A stretch of DNA of 64,000 bases, taken from assembly GCA_019639135.1 (NCBI GenBank), contig JAHBSL010000022.1:17441-81440 (forward strand), written 5' to 3'. The notes under the pieces were generated by a model that had not been told where the DNA came from, did no database searches, and worked only from the letters and a program-made list of their open reading frames with translations. This stretch comes from Acidobacteriota bacterium (GTDB lineage Bacteria > Acidobacteriota > Blastocatellia > Pyrinomonadales > Pyrinomonadaceae). The position numbers and the translations under genes are program-made. The stretch's first letter is position 1; each line of letters begins with the position of its first letter. Positions 61,290 to 64,000 of this stretch are shown piece by piece.

Positions 61290-61327
61290 GGCAGGCGTTT
61301 TCTGTTAGCGCCTGCCTTTTGACTTTT
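61290..61327 (+). terminator. Rho-independent terminator
   Basis: ggcaggcg (61290-61297) pairs exactly with cgcctgcc (61309-61316) around an 11-base loop, followed by ttttgactttt. It ends the small membrane protein gene and probably the prmC transcript. Confidence 0.85.
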
Positions 61328-61375
61328 GCGTGCCATCGGAAAACGATCATTGCGGGGTATGCTTGGCGGCGAATG

Positions 61376-61403
61376 TTGACAAAAAGGTAAGGATTAGTAA
61401 ACT
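61376..61403 (+). promoter_or_regulatory. Promoter of the nfu gene
   Basis: A perfect TTGACA (61376-61381), 16-bp spacer and TAAACT (61398-61403). It is 27 bp before the ATG of the Nfu protein. Confidence 0.5.
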
Positions 61404-61429
61404 TATAGTTGAAGTTGAAAAGCTGAGAA

Positions 61430-61990
61430 ATGCCAAAGATCGCCGACATCCAGGAAACACCGAACCCAAACGCCGTAAAGTTCATTTTGAAAGAGCCGGT
61501 CTCTTACGGCACTTCCCATTCCTTCAAGAATGCCGAATCGGCCAAGGACGACCGGTTCGCCGCTTCGATCTTTGAGGTCGGCAATGTCGTCTCGGTCTTT
61601 TACATGGACAAGATGGTGACGGTCGAAAAGACCGACGATGCCGAGTGGGACGAGATCCTTCCCGAGCTTGCCGTGCCGATCCGTGCGGCCGAGCCGGTTG
61701 CGAACGGCAACGGTAGTGCGGCCAAGGCGGTTGGCGGAGCTATCGCGGCCGCTCTTGACGATGATCCGGTCATTCGTGAGATCGACGCACTGCTTGACGA
61801 CCGCATTCGCCCATATCTCGCCAGCGACGGCGGCTGGCTTGAGATCGTCGGGCTTGAGGAATCAACGTTAAAGATCCGCTATCAGGGAGCCTGCGGAAGC
61901 TGCCCGAGTTCGCTGACTGGAACACTGATGGCGATCGAAAATATGATCCGCGAAGAGATCGACCCGAACATCGACGTCGTCGCCGTCTAA
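61430..61990 (+). CDS. Nfu-type Fe-S cluster carrier protein
   Basis: A 186-residue protein with an N-terminal Nfu_N domain (QETPNPNAVKFILKEPVS, SIFEVGNVVSVFYMDKMVTVEK) and a C-terminal NifU-like domain with ASDGGWLEIVG and the cluster-binding CxxC motif in GACGSCPSSLTG. A short Ala/Gly-rich linker joins them. It would carry a 4Fe-4S cluster from the SUF scaffold to target proteins. It is 9.7 kb from sufU, outside the suf cluster, with its own promoter. Confidence 0.94.
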   Translation: MPKIADIQETPNPNAVKFILKEPVSYGTSHSFKNAESAKDDRFAASIFEVGNVVSVFYMDKMVTVEKTDDAEWDEILPELAVPIRAAEPVANGNGSAAKAVGGAIAAALDDDPVIREIDALLDDRIRPYLASDGGWLEIVGLEESTLKIRYQGACGSCPSSLTGTLMAIENMIREEIDPNIDVVAV

Positions 61991-62032
61991 CCGGTCTAAA
62001 TCTCCCTCAAGTCTTTACCTTTCAATAATTTC

Positions 62033-62062
62033 TTGACATTTGTCCTCATCCTTCGCCATAAT
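62033..62062 (+). promoter_or_regulatory. Promoter of the coiled-coil/GAF-like protein gene
   Basis: TTGACA (62033-62038), 18-bp spacer, CATAAT (62057-62062). The -35 is perfect and the -10 matches five of six. A leader of about 120 bases lies between this promoter and the GTG at 62189. Confidence 0.55.
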
Positions 62063-62188
62063 CCTCTTTGGGCGTCGGTTCACCGGGCAGCTGTCGTTCC
62101 AGCCTCAGATTTCACCTTCCGTACTTTCATAACTGCCTTTAATGTGTTGTGAACCGCCCTTTTATTTGCTTTTGGAGGATCTTGAATA

Positions 62189-63889
62189 GTGACCAACGAA
62201 GAACTCGAACTTAGTCTCCGATCTGAATTCGAGAATTATTTGAAGGGCGTTGCCGCCTCAATGCGCCGCGAAGTTGACGAATTTCAGCAGAATTTTGAAG
62301 CGGAATTCTCCAAGCATCGCGCCCAGATGGACGAGGCGATCAGGCTTCTTGCCGGCAAGTTCGAGCAGAGCACCGAGGTTGACCGCGGCCTTTCCGAGTC
62401 GCTTTCCGAGCATCTTCGGCTTGCCCGCGATGAAGGTGCAAAACTCGCCGCCGAGGCATTCTCGGAAGCGGAAAAGCTCCGGACCGACACCGCCGTTGAG
62501 GATCGCTATTCCGAACTCCGCGACTCCATCCGCGACATCGGCAGCCAATTGACACAGGCCGCGATCCTCCGTTCGCTGGTCGAGCACTGCCACCGGTTCG
62601 CTCCGCGTGGAGCATTCTTTATCGTCAAGAGCGGCACGTTCGTCTGCTGGAAGGCATTCAATGAGCATGGCGTTGTCGCCGAGGATTCATTTCAAAACGT
62701 CCGCCTTGCCGAACATTCGGCCAGCCTGCTTAGCCGTGCTTCCGAAACGCTTTCGACCGCCGAAGGTGCCTATGGCGCCTATGCAGATGACGACCAGTTC
62801 CTTGAGCCGCTCGGCTTTGGCCGGCCCGACCGTATGTATGCCATTCCGCTCGTCGTCCGTGGCCGTGCGGTCGCCGTCCTTTATGTCGATTACGGCATCG
62901 AGGGCGCCCGGATCAATCGCGAAGCGCTCGAATCGCTCGTTTCGGTCGCTGCATTGACAGTAGAACTGCGGGCCGCAGTCCAGCCCGCCGCACAAACCGA
63001 AGTTCACGAAGCTCCGCGTGCAGAGGAACCGGCTCCCGCTTACTCCGCTCCGGCCGCTTACGAAGCTCCGGCGGAATACGAAACACCGGCCGTCGCACAC
63101 GAGGTCGCCCATCAGGACTACGCTCCGGCGACTGAGGAGTATCAGGCACCGGCAATTGCTGAGTATATGAGACCGGTCGAGCCGGTTGCAGAAGATCATT
63201 CCGGCTCTCCCTTCACCACGCCGTTCGCGGCCGAGACCGTCCAGCCGCAGGCTGAAACCGAAGAGACGGCACCGGTCTATGCCGCTGAGGAAACTCCGGT
63301 GGCTTACGGATCGGAACCGGTTGCTGATACGCAACCTCCGTTTGCAGATTATGCCTTCGAACCGACCGCTCAGTCGGTAGAACTGCCCGAGGTCGAGACC
63401 TTTGCACCGGTGCAGTCGTTTGAAGTTACGCCCGAGGTCGTTCCGACATACACACCGTCGGCTTCAGACGAGATCGAACAGCCGCCGTATGAGCCGGTTG
63501 CCGAAGCTCCGCCGGCGGTTGCCGAAGAGCCTGTTCTTACGCCGCCGACCGCCGATGAAAGCCGCCAGCGGCTCGACCGCAAGACCATCGACCTGCCGAT
63601 CGACGTGCCCGAGGACGAACGAGACCGGCACAATAAGGCTCGCCGCTTTGCCCGGTTGCTTGTTTCCGAGATCAAGCTCTACAACGAGCAGAAAGTGCTC
63701 GAGGGCCGGGAGGCCGCCGACCTTTACGACCGGCTTCGCGAGGCGATCGACCGCTCACGTGAGATGTATGAAAAACGCGTGGACGACACCGTCAGCTCGA
63801 AGTTCGATTATTTCCACTACGAACTCGTGACCAACCTTGCCGAAGGCGACGAGGCCAAACTCGGCGAGAACTACGCCGTCGCCGCTTAA
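62189..63889 (+). CDS. Coiled-coil / GAF-like protein with Pro-Ala-Glu linker
   Basis: A 566-residue protein starting at a GTG with GGAGG at 62174-62178. Residues 1-110 form a helical coiled coil (EFENYLKGVAASMRREVDEF, ERLSEHLRLARDEGAKLAA-like), residues 115-255 look like a GAF domain (LVEHCHRFAPRGAFFIVKSG, YAIPLVVRGRAVAVLYVDYG). Residues 265-470 are a repetitive Pro/Ala/Glu/Tyr linker (YEAPAEYETP type). The C-terminal 90 residues are helical (ERDRHNKARRFARLLVSEIK, EAADLYDRLREAIDRSREMYE), a domain recurring in acidobacterial proteins. Soluble, probably a signalling or scaffold protein. Function unknown. Confidence 0.82.
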   Translation: MTNEELELSLRSEFENYLKGVAASMRREVDEFQQNFEAEFSKHRAQMDEAIRLLAGKFEQSTEVDRGLSESLSEHLRLARDEGAKLAAEAFSEAEKLRTDTAVEDRYSELRDSIRDIGSQLTQAAILRSLVEHCHRFAPRGAFFIVKSGTFVCWKAFNEHGVVAEDSFQNVRLAEHSASLLSRASETLSTAEGAYGAYADDDQFLEPLGFGRPDRMYAIPLVVRGRAVAVLYVDYGIEGARINREALESLVSVAALTVELRAAVQPAAQTEVHEAPRAEEPAPAYSAPAAYEAPAEYETPAVAHEVAHQDYAPATEEYQAPAIAEYMRPVEPVAEDHSGSPFTTPFAAETVQPQAETEETAPVYAAEETPVAYGSEPVADTQPPFADYAFEPTAQSVELPEVETFAPVQSFEVTPEVVPTYTPSASDEIEQPPYEPVAEAPPAVAEEPVLTPPTADESRQRLDRKTIDLPIDVPEDERDRHNKARRFARLLVSEIKLYNEQKVLEGREAADLYDRLREAIDRSREMYEKRVDDTVSSKFDYFHYELVTNLAEGDEAKLGENYAVAA

Positions 63890-63916
63890 CGCATCTACAA
63901 CCCCGTCAACTCAACC

Positions 63917-63956
63917 GGCCGCGGACCTCTCAGCAGAAATGCTCAGAGCCGCGGCC
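63917..63956. terminator. Strong hairpin after the coiled-coil/GAF-like gene
   Basis: ggccgcgg (63917-63924) pairs exactly with ccgcggcc (63949-63956), and inside ctctcagca pairs with tgctcagag with one mismatch around a gaaa loop. It starts 27 bp after the stop codon. There is no T-tract after it, so it may be a Rho-dependent end or a stability hairpin. Confidence 0.55.
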
Positions 63957-64000
63957 TAACCATTTCTTCGAACTCGGAAACGACAGCCATCACATAGGCA

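Overview
The window looks like a chromosomal segment of an Acidobacteriota bacterium, probably class Blastocatellia (Pyrinomonas-like). This is an inference from the protein families, with no rRNA to confirm it. Two adjacent acidobacterial-type VWFA proteins, an Oar-like TonB-dependent receptor with an N-terminal carboxypeptidase-regulatory domain, a DUF4331 protein and a DUF4394/VCBS protein are typical of that group. G+C is moderately high. I found no tRNA, rRNA, CRISPR array, intact insertion sequence or prophage.

Layout. 1-9.9 kb holds a cut-off beta-helix protein, housekeeping singletons (YceH, a RNase D-like exonuclease, DinB, a PaaI-type thioesterase), a TerC transporter behind a clear manganese (yybP-ykoY) riboswitch, CstA, a flavodiiron-type hydrolase and a run of minus-strand envelope genes. 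10-15.5 kb is a secreted-protein locus (TPR, DUF4331, DUF4394/VCBS). 15.8-29 kb has lepA, a PIN toxin-antitoxin pair, small secreted proteins, a GT39-like membrane protein, glutamate dehydrogenase, a phosphohexomutase, the VWFA pair, a VanX-type dipeptidase and a PilZ protein. 29.7-36.2 kb has the TonB receptor, a glycosyltransferase and a glycogen debranching enzyme.

36.4-51.8 kb is the most unusual region. A complete SUF iron-sulfur assembly set (Rrf2 regulator, sufB, sufC, sufD, sufS, sufU) lies in order on one strand but is repeatedly interrupted. Between sufB and sufC sit a 200-bp palindromic element, three RidA-family genes (the first frameshifted), two 86-residue membrane proteins, a PhzF protein, two nucleotidyltransferases and a HEPN toxin gene whose catalytic arginine codon is a stop. 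A membrane glycosyltransferase separates sufC from sufD. An orphan antitoxin-like gene, a cupin, formate-THF ligase and a hicBA pair separate sufS from sufU. Many junctions carry a short dispersed CCACAGAG/CTCTGTGG repeat.

51.8-64 kb has tandem DUF2585 membrane proteins, an SdpI-like protein, a GrdB-like protein, a DUF4149 protein, an exopolysaccharide cluster (two GT2, one DUF1972 glycosyltransferase, a polyprenyl glycosylphosphotransferase) ending in prmC, an Nfu iron-sulfur carrier and a large coiled-coil/GAF-like protein.

The best leads are the repeat family, the palindromic element, the interrupted SUF cluster with embedded RidA genes, the inactivated HEPN toxin and the textbook-clear manganese riboswitch.
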